From CAVOOW01 sp963697675 (GTDB lineage: Bacteria; Actinomycetota; Actinomycetes; JACCUZ01): DNA of 64,000 bases. The notes below the pieces were generated by a model, which did not search any database, was not told the origin of the DNA, and was given only the letters and a program-made list of their open reading frames with translations. Each line of letters starts with the position of its first letter. Positions within the stretch are counted from its first letter, which is position 1. Shown here piece by piece: positions 56,044-64,000 of the stretch. The position numbers and the translations under genes are program-made. Location: assembly GCA_963697675.1 (NCBI GenBank), contig CAVOOW010000002.1, positions 209,446 through 273,445 on the forward strand, in the 5' to 3' direction.

Positions 56044-56715
56044 ATGTTATACTCGCAAAGCCCACCACTCGCGGAGAAAGAGTGGCTGACAGCCGAAGAA
56101 ACTTCGTCCGGCAGGTCTGCGGGCGATCCGGACGCCCAATTCGATCTGCGCTCCGGTAGGCGGCCCTTGAACGCGCCGATCCATTCTCCTCATCCCTCCA
56201 GACTCAACGCCCGTGAGGTCGCAAGCGACCGGCCATCGATTGGCAGGCGCATGTTGCGTAGCCTTACCCGGTTCTCTATTGCGGCTCTCATCGGTGTCGG
56301 TGCCACGCTTAGCTGGCAGTCCTACGGGGATGCAGCAAAGGAGATGGTCATAGCCCGGGCTCCAACGCTGGCCTGGTTGTTATCCATTTCGACGACGAAG
56401 CCGCCAGTCGTGGCTACAACTTCCCCCGACCCGATGCAGCAGCTTGCGCCCTTGGCTTCCAATCTCGATGTCGTGCGGCGCAGCGTAGAACAACTCGCTG
56501 CCAAGCAAGAACAGATGGCCCAGAACATCGCGGCACTGCAGGCTGTTGAGGAGGACATCAGACAGAAGGTGTCGTCCACGCCTCCGTCCCCGGCCCCGCA
56601 GGCGGCCTCTATCCCGCAGCCCACCCCCCCGCAACCCAGGGCGCAGCCATCGGCTGTGCGGTCATCGTCGGTGCCTCGCCCGCCGCCTCCCGCCGGACCA
56701 CAGCCCTCGCGCTGA
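56044..56715 (+). CDS. Single-pass membrane coiled-coil protein (B), proline-rich tail
   Basis: 223 aa. The ATG at 56044 lies six bases after GGAGG, so it is preferred over the in-frame GTG at 56032. About 75 polar residues precede one membrane helix (RFSIAALIGVGATLSW). A coiled coil follows (LASNLDVVRRSVEQLAAKQE then QMAQNIAALQAVEEDIRQKV), and the end is a Pro-rich, probably disordered tail (PQPTPPQPRAQPSAV). The layout matches protein C, encoded convergently. Function unknown. Confidence 0.75.
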   Translation: MLYSQSPPLAEKEWLTAEETSSGRSAGDPDAQFDLRSGRRPLNAPIHSPHPSRLNAREVASDRPSIGRRMLRSLTRFSIAALIGVGATLSWQSYGDAAKEMVIARAPTLAWLLSISTTKPPVVATTSPDPMQQLAPLASNLDVVRRSVEQLAAKQEQMAQNIAALQAVEEDIRQKVSSTPPSPAPQAASIPQPTPPQPRAQPSAVRSSSVPRPPPPAGPQPSR

Positions 56716-56870
56716 TGGCCCAGGCCCGATCGAACATACACGAGCTTGCGATCCGATTCAGATCCAATGACCAGCTCCGGAATTGGCAGACAGCGTTGAA
56801 TGGGTGACGGACGAAAATTTTCAGGGACGCCGACGCGTGTTGCACGTGGCGACGGCGGCGCCGATGACGA

Positions 56871-57689
56871 CTACTGTTGTCCGGGCCGCAATGGCATTGG
56901 CGCGCGCGCTTGCGCTCTCGCTTCCGTCGGCGGAAGCGCCGATACGGGTCTACGTGCAGGCGTCGCAATCGGCGGTGGCGAAGCCGCTGATGCCCTGCGC
57001 CGCAGGTTCTGCTCTGAGACGTTGGCGATCGCGCGGGCCATTTGTTCCTGGCTCTCCTTGAGCTGCTCGGCGGTCCTGGCATTCTCGCGGACCATTTCTT
57101 CCTGGCTGGTCTTGAGCTGCTCGATCCCTTGCTGCACGTTTGCGAGATCACGCGCCATCGTTTGGAGCAACTGTGTCAGCTCGGGAGGAATCGGGGCGGC
57201 TGCCGCGTCTTGCGGCGCGGTCTGAGCCGAAGGTGGTATTTGCGAAACATCCGCCGTAGCCAACTGAACGGCAGGTGGGCTCTGCTGGTCGGCGCGCTTC
57301 GGTGTTTCCGCCGGCAACGGCGAAGCCGCAGCCAGTTGCGGTGCCCACCGGGAGTTCATCAGCTTGGCCGTCACTCCAGAGGACTGCGAAGCGAAAGCAG
57401 CGATACAAATGCCCGCTGTCAACAGCAGGCCGACAAGGCCGCGTAGCGCCGGCCTGCCACGCGATGGCCGACGATACCCGTTCGCGGACTTCTTCGGCGC
57501 AGCATCTTGCTCCATTTTGGAAAGCTGTTCATTGACACGCGCGAGCTGTTCATCCGCTCGGGCGATCTGTTCGTACGCGTGCGCGAGCCGTTCATCGGCG
57601 CGCGCGACCAGCTCTATGTCTTGCCTGGACAGTCCCGCACTAGCGTCGTGTGGATCGTCGGTTTGCTTGGTGTCCGCCAAGGAATCCAT
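56871..57689 (-). CDS. Single-pass membrane coiled-coil protein (C)
   Basis: 272 aa. An N-terminal heptad block (LVARADERLAHAYEQIARAD, EQLARVNEQLSKMEQ) precedes a basic stretch and one membrane helix (LRGLVGLLLTAGICIAAFA). After a Pro/Ala linker, a second coiled coil (LLQTMARDLANVQQGIEQLK, TSQEEMVRENARTAEQLKES) and an Ala/Pro tail follow. It is longer than B but clearly the same architecture, with coiled coils on both sides of the membrane. Such proteins may scaffold envelope complexes (inference). Confidence 0.8.
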   Translation of the reverse strand: MDSLADTKQTDDPHDASAGLSRQDIELVARADERLAHAYEQIARADEQLARVNEQLSKMEQDAAPKKSANGYRRPSRGRPALRGLVGLLLTAGICIAAFASQSSGVTAKLMNSRWAPQLAAASPLPAETPKRADQQSPPAVQLATADVSQIPPSAQTAPQDAAAAPIPPELTQLLQTMARDLANVQQGIEQLKTSQEEMVRENARTAEQLKESQEQMARAIANVSEQNLRRRASAASPPPIATPARRPVSALPPTEARAQARAPMPLRPGQQ

Positions 57690-57945
57690 GGGCGCCTCTT
57701 CCCAGTTTTGCCGTCAACTGAACGGGCGATCGTCGCAGTATTGACACTCCGTACCGCCGCTTTGACCAAAGCAAGGCTGGAGGATGGAAAGTATAGGGCC
57801 GATTTTGGGCATAGCCCTTCAGGCATCGCCTAGATGAGGGCCAAGCTGGGTGCGTGCGTGAAGGAAGAGAAATTCACGGCGGCCTCTAACAACGTGCCGT
57901 TCGTTTAGACCATCGGCACTCATTTGGCGCTCAAGGTCTGCGTGT

Positions 57946-59068
57946 TCATCTCCGGACCTGAGCCGCAACTCGCATGTCCGCTTTTCGCCGCTGAGCCGAA
58001 TTGGTCCGCTTCACGCTGAGATCGTCCCGCGCAGCCAGCCGGTCGCGCTTCTTCACCTGCGATTGCGCGTGTTGAGCTTTCGGTCCGCGCCGAGCGGCAT
58101 ATTCCTTGCCGTCGATCGGTGCCACATGCGGCGGATCCTTATCGAGATACGGTCGCCCGATCCCAAACTCCTTGCCGTGTGCATCAATCCATTTCCACAA
58201 GTTTTCAGTGGATACCCATCGCTGCGCCCGGGTCCCGCCTTTGACGCTCACCACATCGGCCGCAAGCCCGCGACCATAGCCGCCACGGAAACTGCCACCA
58301 TGGTAGGATCTATCAGTCGCTGCCTTCAGGCCGCTTGTGATCGATTGACGGTAGTCATCGCGGAACGCGCTGGTTATGCCAGGCGACAGCCCAGCGTGCT
58401 CCGCCGCGTGAAGCGTATGAAAGAGCTTCAGCTTGAAGCTCCGATCCATGCCGCCGATCACGTAGTCCATCATCGACATGCCAGCTTTTTCCGCCGCCTT
58501 CGGATCCTTCCACGTGAAGTCCTGATCGACGAGCTTGGTAAAGGTTCTGGTGACAGTCACGCGTTTTGCGCTTTCTCTTGACTGTCACTTTCCTTCGCTC
58601 ATGCACCTTGATGGTGTCCTGCTTGGGCGTCCGTTGGTAGAGCGACCACAGGTATTGGTCGACGCAGATTTCCACCACCAGGCACTCGTCGAGAATTTCG
58701 ATGGTGTACACAGCCTCCCTGGCATCGTTTAGCACTGGATCAGGCGTGTTCGCTGTCGCGACCTGTACGGGCGATGTCTCGGGCGGCAGCACCTGCGACC
58801 GGTTGGGCAAGGCGGCCATCCCCGTCACCAGTTCGGCGACCGTCGCCGCATCGGCGCTGGCGACAGCGATGTCGCCCAATGCGGTTGCTTGCGGTGCGTC
58901 CACGACCTTGCCGGTGAGAGATGGTGGGCGGCGGTCCTCGATTGGCACTGCACCGGCGTTTTCGATGTCGGCCGAACCGAAGCCAGCAAGCGAGGCGACG
59001 ACCCAACCGGCGAGACCGACCGTTCCGCACAAGGCCGTCGTTAGTTGCGCTAATCGCCACGAGTTCAT
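57946..59068 (-). CDS. Membrane-anchored M15-peptidase-like protein (one-base frame break)
   Basis: ATG at 59068 follows GGAGG. The first half has a membrane segment (TTALCGTVGLAGWVVASLAG), then VVEICVDQYLWSLYQRTPKQ. At 58559-58562 one extra base interrupts the frame, which then continues VTVTRTFTKLVDQDFTWKDP. The C-terminal half resembles D-Ala-D-Ala carboxypeptidase (M15) or peptidoglycan-endopeptidase folds: SPGITSAFRDDYRQSI, SYHGGSFRGGYGRGLAADVV and PPHVAPIDGKEYA, with probable metal ligands His, Asp and His. Joined length is about 373 aa. Catalysis is unproven. It would act on the cell wall. Confidence 0.65.
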
Positions 59069-59284
59069 GATCCCGTCGCCTCCACCAGAAGTCATGCTGT
59101 AGAGCCAAGGTGCGACGGGGCTGATTTACGGGGCCGTCGATTTTTTCAGGAAGTGTCGAAGCAGCTTGGGAACGGGTTCTAAACGCCGCCCCTAACATTT
59201 TTGCGAGTTCCTGAAGTTTGTCCGCCGCGCTCATTTTCGCTTCGCCTTCAACGCAGCTCTGCTACCCAGCCCGCCGCCGCCCAG

Positions 59285-59383
59285 ACTAGCTGAACGCGAG
59301 AACGAGCCAACTTGAGCACAACAGGACGAGGGCGGTCACGATTAGCGCGAGAAATCCGTCGGACACGAAGTCATGGTTACGCA
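59285..59383 (-). CDS. Tiny single-TM membrane peptide
   Basis: 32 aa, MRNHDFVSDGFLALIVTALV followed by LLCSSWLVLAFS. AAGGTG stands six bases before the ATG. A short polar head is followed by one helix of about 22 hydrophobic residues reaching almost to the end. The combination of start signal and clean membrane helix supports a real small protein. Unknown function. Confidence 0.5.
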
Positions 59384-59698
59384 TGCTACACCTTCTGCCG
59401 CCAAAACGGGAGGCTGGTCCGAATTCATTAAAAATTTCGAAATCGCATTTTTCTAGATGCTAAAGTGGATAGGCTGCATAGCGAACAACTGGCGAACGGA
59501 TTGGGTTTCTCGATGGATGCCTAAAGCGCCGCCAAATCCGGGCTGGGTCCCGCTGCCGAAGCCATAGAACTCGCAATGAGACGGTTCAACTGAACGCTTG
59601 AGACGCGCCCGCTCGGAAAGATGCAATCGCCAAAATGGCGCCACACGAATCGGCGGTCATGGCACCAGGCGCTGGAGCCGCCATGACCGAGGTCTGTG
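59384..59698. other. Intergenic region, no supportable gene
   Basis: 315 bp between the tiny membrane peptide and the GcrA-like gene. Frames on both strands lack ribosome binding sites. The first 80 bases are AT-rich and may hold divergent promoters. Confidence 0.4.
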
Positions 59699-60109
59699 AT
59701 GTCCCGCTGGACCGACGAGGAAATCCGCGAACTGGTCAACCTGTGGCCGACGAGCACGGCCGCACAGATCGCGTATCGCCTGCACCGCCCGCGCGCGGCC
59801 ATATGCGGAAAGGCAAAGCGGTTGCTCCAGAAAGGCCTGTTGCAAGGTAAGAACGCCAAACATCCCAATCCGCGAAGACGACGAACGCGCGCCCACCTAC
59901 CGCAAATCCGGATCATGCTGCCGCCACCACAGGTCGACGACAGCCTCGCGATGCAGTCCTGTTCAATCCTTGAGCTTGATCAAACCCGCTGCCACTGGCC
60001 GCTCGGCGAGGTCAACGCGATCGCTACCGAGTTTTGCGGCGGTGCCGCCGTGCCGGGTCGTCGCTATTGCCCGCACCATCTGCGGATGGCGCGTTATTCT
60101 TTCCTTTAA
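59699..60109 (+). CDS. GcrA-family cell cycle regulator-like protein
   Basis: 136 aa. The N-terminal homeodomain-like helix-turn-helix is SRWTDEEIRELVNLWPTSTA then AQIAYRLHRPRAAICGKAKR. A basic linker and a C-terminal Cys/His motif (RCHWPLGE, EFCGG, RYCPHH) end the protein. GcrA is an alphaproteobacterial co-activator that binds methylated GANTC sites and sigma-70 and helps drive division genes. This one is shorter than Caulobacter GcrA and is probably a paralogue. Its presence confirms the alphaproteobacterial origin of this half. Confidence 0.85.
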   Translation: MSRWTDEEIRELVNLWPTSTAAQIAYRLHRPRAAICGKAKRLLQKGLLQGKNAKHPNPRRRRTRAHLPQIRIMLPPPQVDDSLAMQSCSILELDQTRCHWPLGEVNAIATEFCGGAAVPGRRYCPHHLRMARYSFL

Positions 60110-60643
60110 GTGTCACCGCCGGCAGTGCAACGTCTCCTGACCAATCGGTGCTATCCTCGCGCTATGCCACTTCCCCCAAACCCGGATGCAATATTGATCG
60201 ATGTCCAAATGGCTTTCCGCCGGTGCCGCTGCCGGCGACGACTTTCGGACCGTGCTCGGGATGCGGGCCTGATTTCACTGCGATCGGCCGTCGTTCGAAC
60301 AGAACCGGGCGATGCTGGCGGGCAAAGCCGACTTCCTTCTTCTCGCCCGCCGGCGTATCTGCGAGAGCAACCGGCTCACCTAGTGCCATGACTGCAGCAA
60401 GCGATGTCATCTTTCGCATGACACGCGGATTCTACAACCGACCGCCCGATTTTGAAACGGCGATTGGCTGCCCGCGACTGCTCCACTCGGGGCAGTCCGC
60501 AACGGTTCCACTGGAAGCACTTCACCGGTCCGCTTCGCGCCTCGCGTTGCGGATCGTAGTCGTCCATCGAACGGAAACGTAGTCGCAGATCGTAAACGAT
60601 CACCTGAAGAAGGCTCCGTAGGATTCCGGTGAACGAGCGAGGA
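60110..60643. other. Region without a confident gene
   Basis: 534 bp. A minus-strand frame at 60162-60419 begins MRKMTSLAAVMALGEPVALA, like a signal peptide, but continues with unusual composition and no domain. A plus-strand start at 60163 (MPLPPNPDAILIDVQ) resembles the first residues of isochorismatase-like hydrolases but then loses similarity. Both may be remnants. Nothing is called. Confidence 0.4.
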
Positions 60644-61539
60644 TTAGAGGACCGACTGCAGCCACGTCGCGAAGGCCTGGATGGTCTTCTCGCGCGGATG
60701 ACCCGCCGTTCGAACGACGTAGAACCGATATCCCGGCAAGCACAAATCGAAAGGTCTCACGAGCGTCCGCGCCGCAAGTTCGCGCGCCACGAGGACGTCG
60801 CTGAAGATGCCGATGCCCTGACCGGCAATCACCGCCTCGATGGCATGCAGCTCCTCCCTGAAGCTGAGGTGGTCCATTTCCTTGAATTCCGGCACGTCGC
60901 GCCACTTGCCTCGTGCTGCGGCGAGCCATCTCTGCCATGTCGGTGCCTCGATATCGGACGGCGACCACCAGCAATGAACGAGAACCTGTCCGCGAAGTCC
61001 GGCGGCACGCTTCAGGCCGGAGGCCAATTCAGGGCTGCAGACGGGCCAGAAGGTGTCGCTCAGGATTTCCTTGGCGGGACCCTCCGTCGGCAAGGTGCGG
61101 GCATAGCGGATCGCGACGTCGGCATCGCCTGCATGCAGGTCAAGGACGCCGTCGGTGCCGATCACGTCGAGAGGCGCATTGGGACGCGCCTTCTTCCAGC
61201 GGGGCAGCCGCGGCACGAGCCAGCGGCTCGCAAAGGCGTTGGTCGTCGTCACCCGAAGAGGTTGCGCGTCGTCATCGCGCCTCATGGCGGCAAAAGCAGT
61301 GACGAACGTTTCCAGTCCGTCACGCACGCTAGGAAAAAGGCGTGCTCCGGCGTCCGTTAGAGACAGTGGCCGCGGCCTCCGACGAAATAGAGCCCGCCCG
61401 CAATATCGCTCCAACTGCCGTATCTGATGGCTGATCGCCGTCGGCGTCACGCCAGCTCGGCCGCGGCTTTCTTGAAGCTCAAATGCCGCGCCGCCGCATC
61501 AAAGGCGCGCAGCTCGATCAGGGGTGGAAGCTTGTCCAT
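60644..61539 (-). CDS. LysR-family transcriptional regulator, GcvA-like (one-base frame break)
   Basis: The ATG at 61539 (MDKLPPLIELRAFDAAARHL, then SFKKAAAEL) joins VTPTAISHQIRQLERYCGRA in the next frame. One missing G near 61452 (GAGCTGGCGTG for GAGCTGGGCGTG) explains the stop. The rest is a standard winged HTH plus ligand-binding domain (LRVTTTNAFASRWLVPRLPR, GDADVAIRYARTLPTEGPAK), about 298 aa joined. It is divergent from the FAD oxidase, 107 bp between starts, and is the likely activator or repressor of that gene. Confidence 0.85.
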
Positions 61540-61646
61540 ACCTGGAGTGTAGATGAAAATCCTTCACCCTGGGCTGAATTATTCGAGTTTGCTCCTGGTA
61601 CGGTCCAGGCGGAAGAAGGTATGAGACCCCTGACCAGGAGCGCCCC

Positions 61647-63021
61647 ATGAGCTCAGTTCGATCCGTTGCCGAAGTCGCCGGTGACTTCCGCCACTTTCTC
61701 CGGACAACTCCTGAGGCCGGCGGACGCAGGCTACGAGGAAGCGCGAAAAGTCCACAATGGCCTGGTGGACAAGCGCCCGGCGCTAATCGCCAGGTGCCGC
61801 GGCGCCGCTGACGTAGTCGATGCCCTAAACCTCACGCGCAAGCTGGGTCTCGAAGTCGCGGTTCGAGGCGGCGGTCACAACGTGGCTGGCCGCGCGACCA
61901 TCGACGGCGGATTGGTCATCGACCTCTCGCCGATGAAAGGCATCGAGGTCGATCCCAAGGGCCGGACGGTACGTGCGCAAGGCGGCGTCACCTGGGGCGA
62001 GCTCAACCGGGAAACCCAACTGCACGGCCTGGCGGTCACTGGCGGGGTTGTTTCGAGCACCGGCATCGCCGGGCTGACCCTGGGTGGCGGGCTCGGCTGG
62101 TTGATGGGCAAACATGGCCTCGCCCTGGACAGTCTCCGATCGGTCGAACTCGTGACAGCCGAGGGCAAGGTGGTGCGGGCAAGCGAGGACGAAGAGCCCG
62201 ACCTGTTCTGGGCCGTTCGCGGCGGGGGCGGAAACTTCGGCGTGGCGACCTCACTCGAATATCAGTTGTACCCGGTCGGCCCCACCGTAACCGCCGGCCT
62301 CATCGTCCACACCTTCGGCGCAGCCCGCGATCTGCTGAGATTCTTTCGCGACAGTACGGCCTCTCTGCCGGACGAACACACGATATTCGGTACCCTCACA
62401 CATGCTCCGGACGGATCGGGCACGAAGGTGGCCGGGATGGCGACGTGCCACTGCGGCTCGGTCGACGCCGGCGCGGAAGCCATGCGGCCGCTGAAGCGCT
62501 TCGGGTCTCCCGTCATCGACGCGATCGGTCCGATGCCCTACTGCCAACTCAATGGGATGCTCGATGGCGCCTATCCTCGTGGCGCCTTCAACTACTGGAA
62601 GTCGAGCTTCCTCCTCGGATTGAGCGACGATGCCATCGAGACGATGATCTCCTGCTTTGCGCGATGCCCGACCCCGATGGGCCAGTTGCTCCTGGAGCAC
62701 GTCCATGGCGCCGCGGCCCGGATCGGTGTCGGCGACACGGCCTTCCCGCACCGCGCCGAAGGCTATAACTTTCTTGTCCTCTCGCAATGGAGGGATGCGG
62801 CCGACACCGACGCGTGCATTGCGTGGGCGCGGGAGACCTATGCCGAGATGCAGCCCTTCGTCGCCGCAGGCCGGTACGTGAATTACCTGGACGACGACGA
62901 GGCGGGGGATCCGGTGCCCGCCGCGTATGGGCCCAACTATCGGCGCCTCCAGGAACTCAAGACGAAGTACGATCCGAAAAACTTCTTCCGCATGAACCAG
63001 AACATTCGACCGTCAGCCTGA
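61647..63021 (+). CDS. Berberine-bridge-enzyme-type FAD-linked oxidase (N-terminal frame break)
   Basis: The ATG at 61647 (after AGGAG) starts MSSVRSVAEVAGDFR; one extra base before about 61700 shifts to FSGQLLRPADAGYEEARKVH. The FAD-binding PCMH domain has VRGGGHNVAGRA, whose His carries covalent FAD in this family, plus TGGVVSSTGIAGLTLGGGLG. The C-terminus ends with the BBE motif NYLDDDEAG...YGPNYRRLQELKTKYDP...FFRMNQNI. About 457 aa joined. Members oxidise sugars, alkaloids or aromatic alcohols with oxygen. The substrate is unknown. GNAT gene follows after 16 bases. Confidence 0.88.
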
Positions 63022-63037
63022 CTATGGGGAGATTGCC

Positions 63038-63940
63038 GTGCCGATCACGTACCGGCCCGCCCGCGCAGGGGACCTGGAGATAAGCGATCGGTTAGTGGTC
63101 GCCAGCATAAACAACCTCACGCAGCGGCACGGCTTCGGCCCGATGGCTGCATCGAGCCCGCCGGCATTTCAGCTGTTTTCTCTAAAAGATGATGCTGATG
63201 GGCTGTGGGTGGCCGAGGAGGCGGGCGAAATTCGCGGCTTCGCATGGAGCTGGGTCTGCGGCGACCTGTGGTTTCTCGCGCAGCTATTCGTGTCGCCCGA
63301 TCACCAGGGCCGCAGCATCGGCAATGAGTTGCTCAAGCGGACTTTCGAACACGCGAAGAACTCCGGCGCTACCAACAGGGCGCTGATCACCTTCACGTTC
63401 AACACGGTGTCGCAGGGGCTCTACATCCGGAACGGCCTTTTTCCGCGCTGTCCCATCTATAATTTCAGTGTCCCGCGTGAACTCCTGAGGAGCCGTTTGA
63501 AAGGGCCGCAATTCCGCTCCGTATCCCTCGATGAAACAGCCTCCGACCTGCAAAAGCTCGCGGGCATTGACCTCCGCGTTCTGGGCATCTCTCGGGAGAA
63601 GCATCACCGCTATCTGCTCAGCGACAGGGCGACGAAAGGCATCGGCATTTATTCCGGAGAAGAGTGCGTCGGGTATGCCTATGTCAGCACCGGCGGCCAC
63701 ATCGGGCCGCTCGCCGTCGGGCGGCCCGACGCTCTCGGCGGTGCGTTTGCGTCCGCGCTTGCTCTTGCGCTTGAGATTGGCTCTCCGCAGGTGTCGGCCT
63801 TTCTTCCTGGCGCGAGCGAAGCGGTTCTCACGACCGCGGTCGAGCATGGGATGCGCATCACCTTTCCCATGCTATTGATGTCGGCGCGCGAGTTCGGCGA
63901 TTGGAGCGGGTATCTGCCCCGCAATCCGGGCTTCATGTGA
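63038..63940 (+). CDS. GNAT-family N-acetyltransferase, two-domain
   Basis: 300 aa from a GTG with GGGGA upstream. The N-terminal acetyltransferase domain has WFLAQLFVSPDHQGRSIGNE, the acetyl-CoA pyrophosphate loop (V-x-P-x2-QGRSIG). The C-terminal half (SREKHHRYLLSDRATKGIGI, YAYVSTGGHIGPLAVG) is a second GNAT-like fold of unclear activity. It sits 16 bases after the FAD oxidase and is probably co-transcribed. It may modify the product of that enzyme or protect against it (inference). Substrate unknown. Confidence 0.88.
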   Translation: MPITYRPARAGDLEISDRLVVASINNLTQRHGFGPMAASSPPAFQLFSLKDDADGLWVAEEAGEIRGFAWSWVCGDLWFLAQLFVSPDHQGRSIGNELLKRTFEHAKNSGATNRALITFTFNTVSQGLYIRNGLFPRCPIYNFSVPRELLRSRLKGPQFRSVSLDETASDLQKLAGIDLRVLGISREKHHRYLLSDRATKGIGIYSGEECVGYAYVSTGGHIGPLAVGRPDALGGAFASALALALEIGSPQVSAFLPGASEAVLTTAVEHGMRITFPMLLMSAREFGDWSGYLPRNPGFM

Positions 63941-64000
63941 TCCATATGGCTGCTTCTAGCTGGCTGGGATGAGGCCAACAGCGGCCCCTTCTGGATGCCT

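Noticed and set aside
60110..60643. A secreted protein or isochorismatase-like gene
   Set aside because: Only the first few residues resemble such proteins; the rest has no coherent reading on either strand.

Overview
The window is two unrelated genomes joined end to end. Bases 1 to about 43,120 are a very high-GC actinobacterial chromosome segment, most like Nocardioidaceae/Propionibacteriales: it has a 13E12-type DUF222-HNH gene, a DUF2510 protein, GTG starts, leaderless promoters, and a ppdK / YdcF / dgt / reductase / dnaG / sigma-70 block. From about 43,420 to the end the DNA has lower GC and reads as Bradyrhizobium/Nitrobacteraceae: a lysine-rich basic protein, EEP phosphatase, cardiolipin synthase, PQQ dehydrogenase, GcrA-like regulator, IS3 and IS110 elements, and many short gene remnants. 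The change falls within about 300 bp just behind a tRNA-Met-linked integrase. The simplest reading is a chimeric (metagenomic) contig. A real mosaic island is possible but unlikely.

Actinobacterial part. 1-6.5 kb: the end of a peptide-ABC ATPase, then two Rieske oxygenases, a sarcosine-oxidase-like flavoenzyme, a TetR regulator and a Tat-exported sulfite-oxidase-like molybdoenzyme. This looks like a module for oxidative N-demethylation of a methylated amine or betaine. 6.6-13.5 kb: a secreted beta-propeller protein, the 13E12 HNH protein behind a tandem palindrome, a kinase-like protein and a flavin monooxygenase. 13.5-19 kb: a Gfo/Idh oxidoreductase, a CocE hydrolase overlapping an S58 aminopeptidase gene, and a divergent HDAC-type deacetylase. 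19-30 kb: the housekeeping block, topoisomerase IB and a YtxH-like protein. 30.6-41.7 kb: tRNA-Asn, membrane proteins (CPBP, DedA, PAP2), a BlaI/M56 pair, a FetB-like permease, a two-component system facing a LolA-like protein plus ABC exporter, a winged-helix protein and tRNA-Met. A badly frame-broken tyrosine integrase lies at 41.8-43.1 kb.

Alphaproteobacterial part. 43.4-50.7 kb holds the basic proteins, EEP phosphatase/Cls pair, PQQ dehydrogenase and small orphan genes. 50.8-53.3 kb holds adjacent IS3 and IS110 elements. 53.3-60.1 kb holds small proteins, three single-pass coiled-coil membrane proteins, an M15-like protein and a GcrA-like regulator. 60.6-64 kb holds a LysR regulator divergent from a BBE-type FAD oxidase and a GNAT enzyme.

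Single-base frame breaks occur in at least sixteen otherwise well-conserved genes on both sides of the junction, including essential dnaG. Most are one extra base, which points to residual long-read indel errors rather than true pseudogenes. I annotated these genes at their inferred full extents. The most interesting non-artefact signal is the exact palindrome GTTTCCGCGGAAAC, present four times in the actinobacterial part plus one variant. It is doubled in front of the HNH gene and paired between the S58 and HDAC genes.
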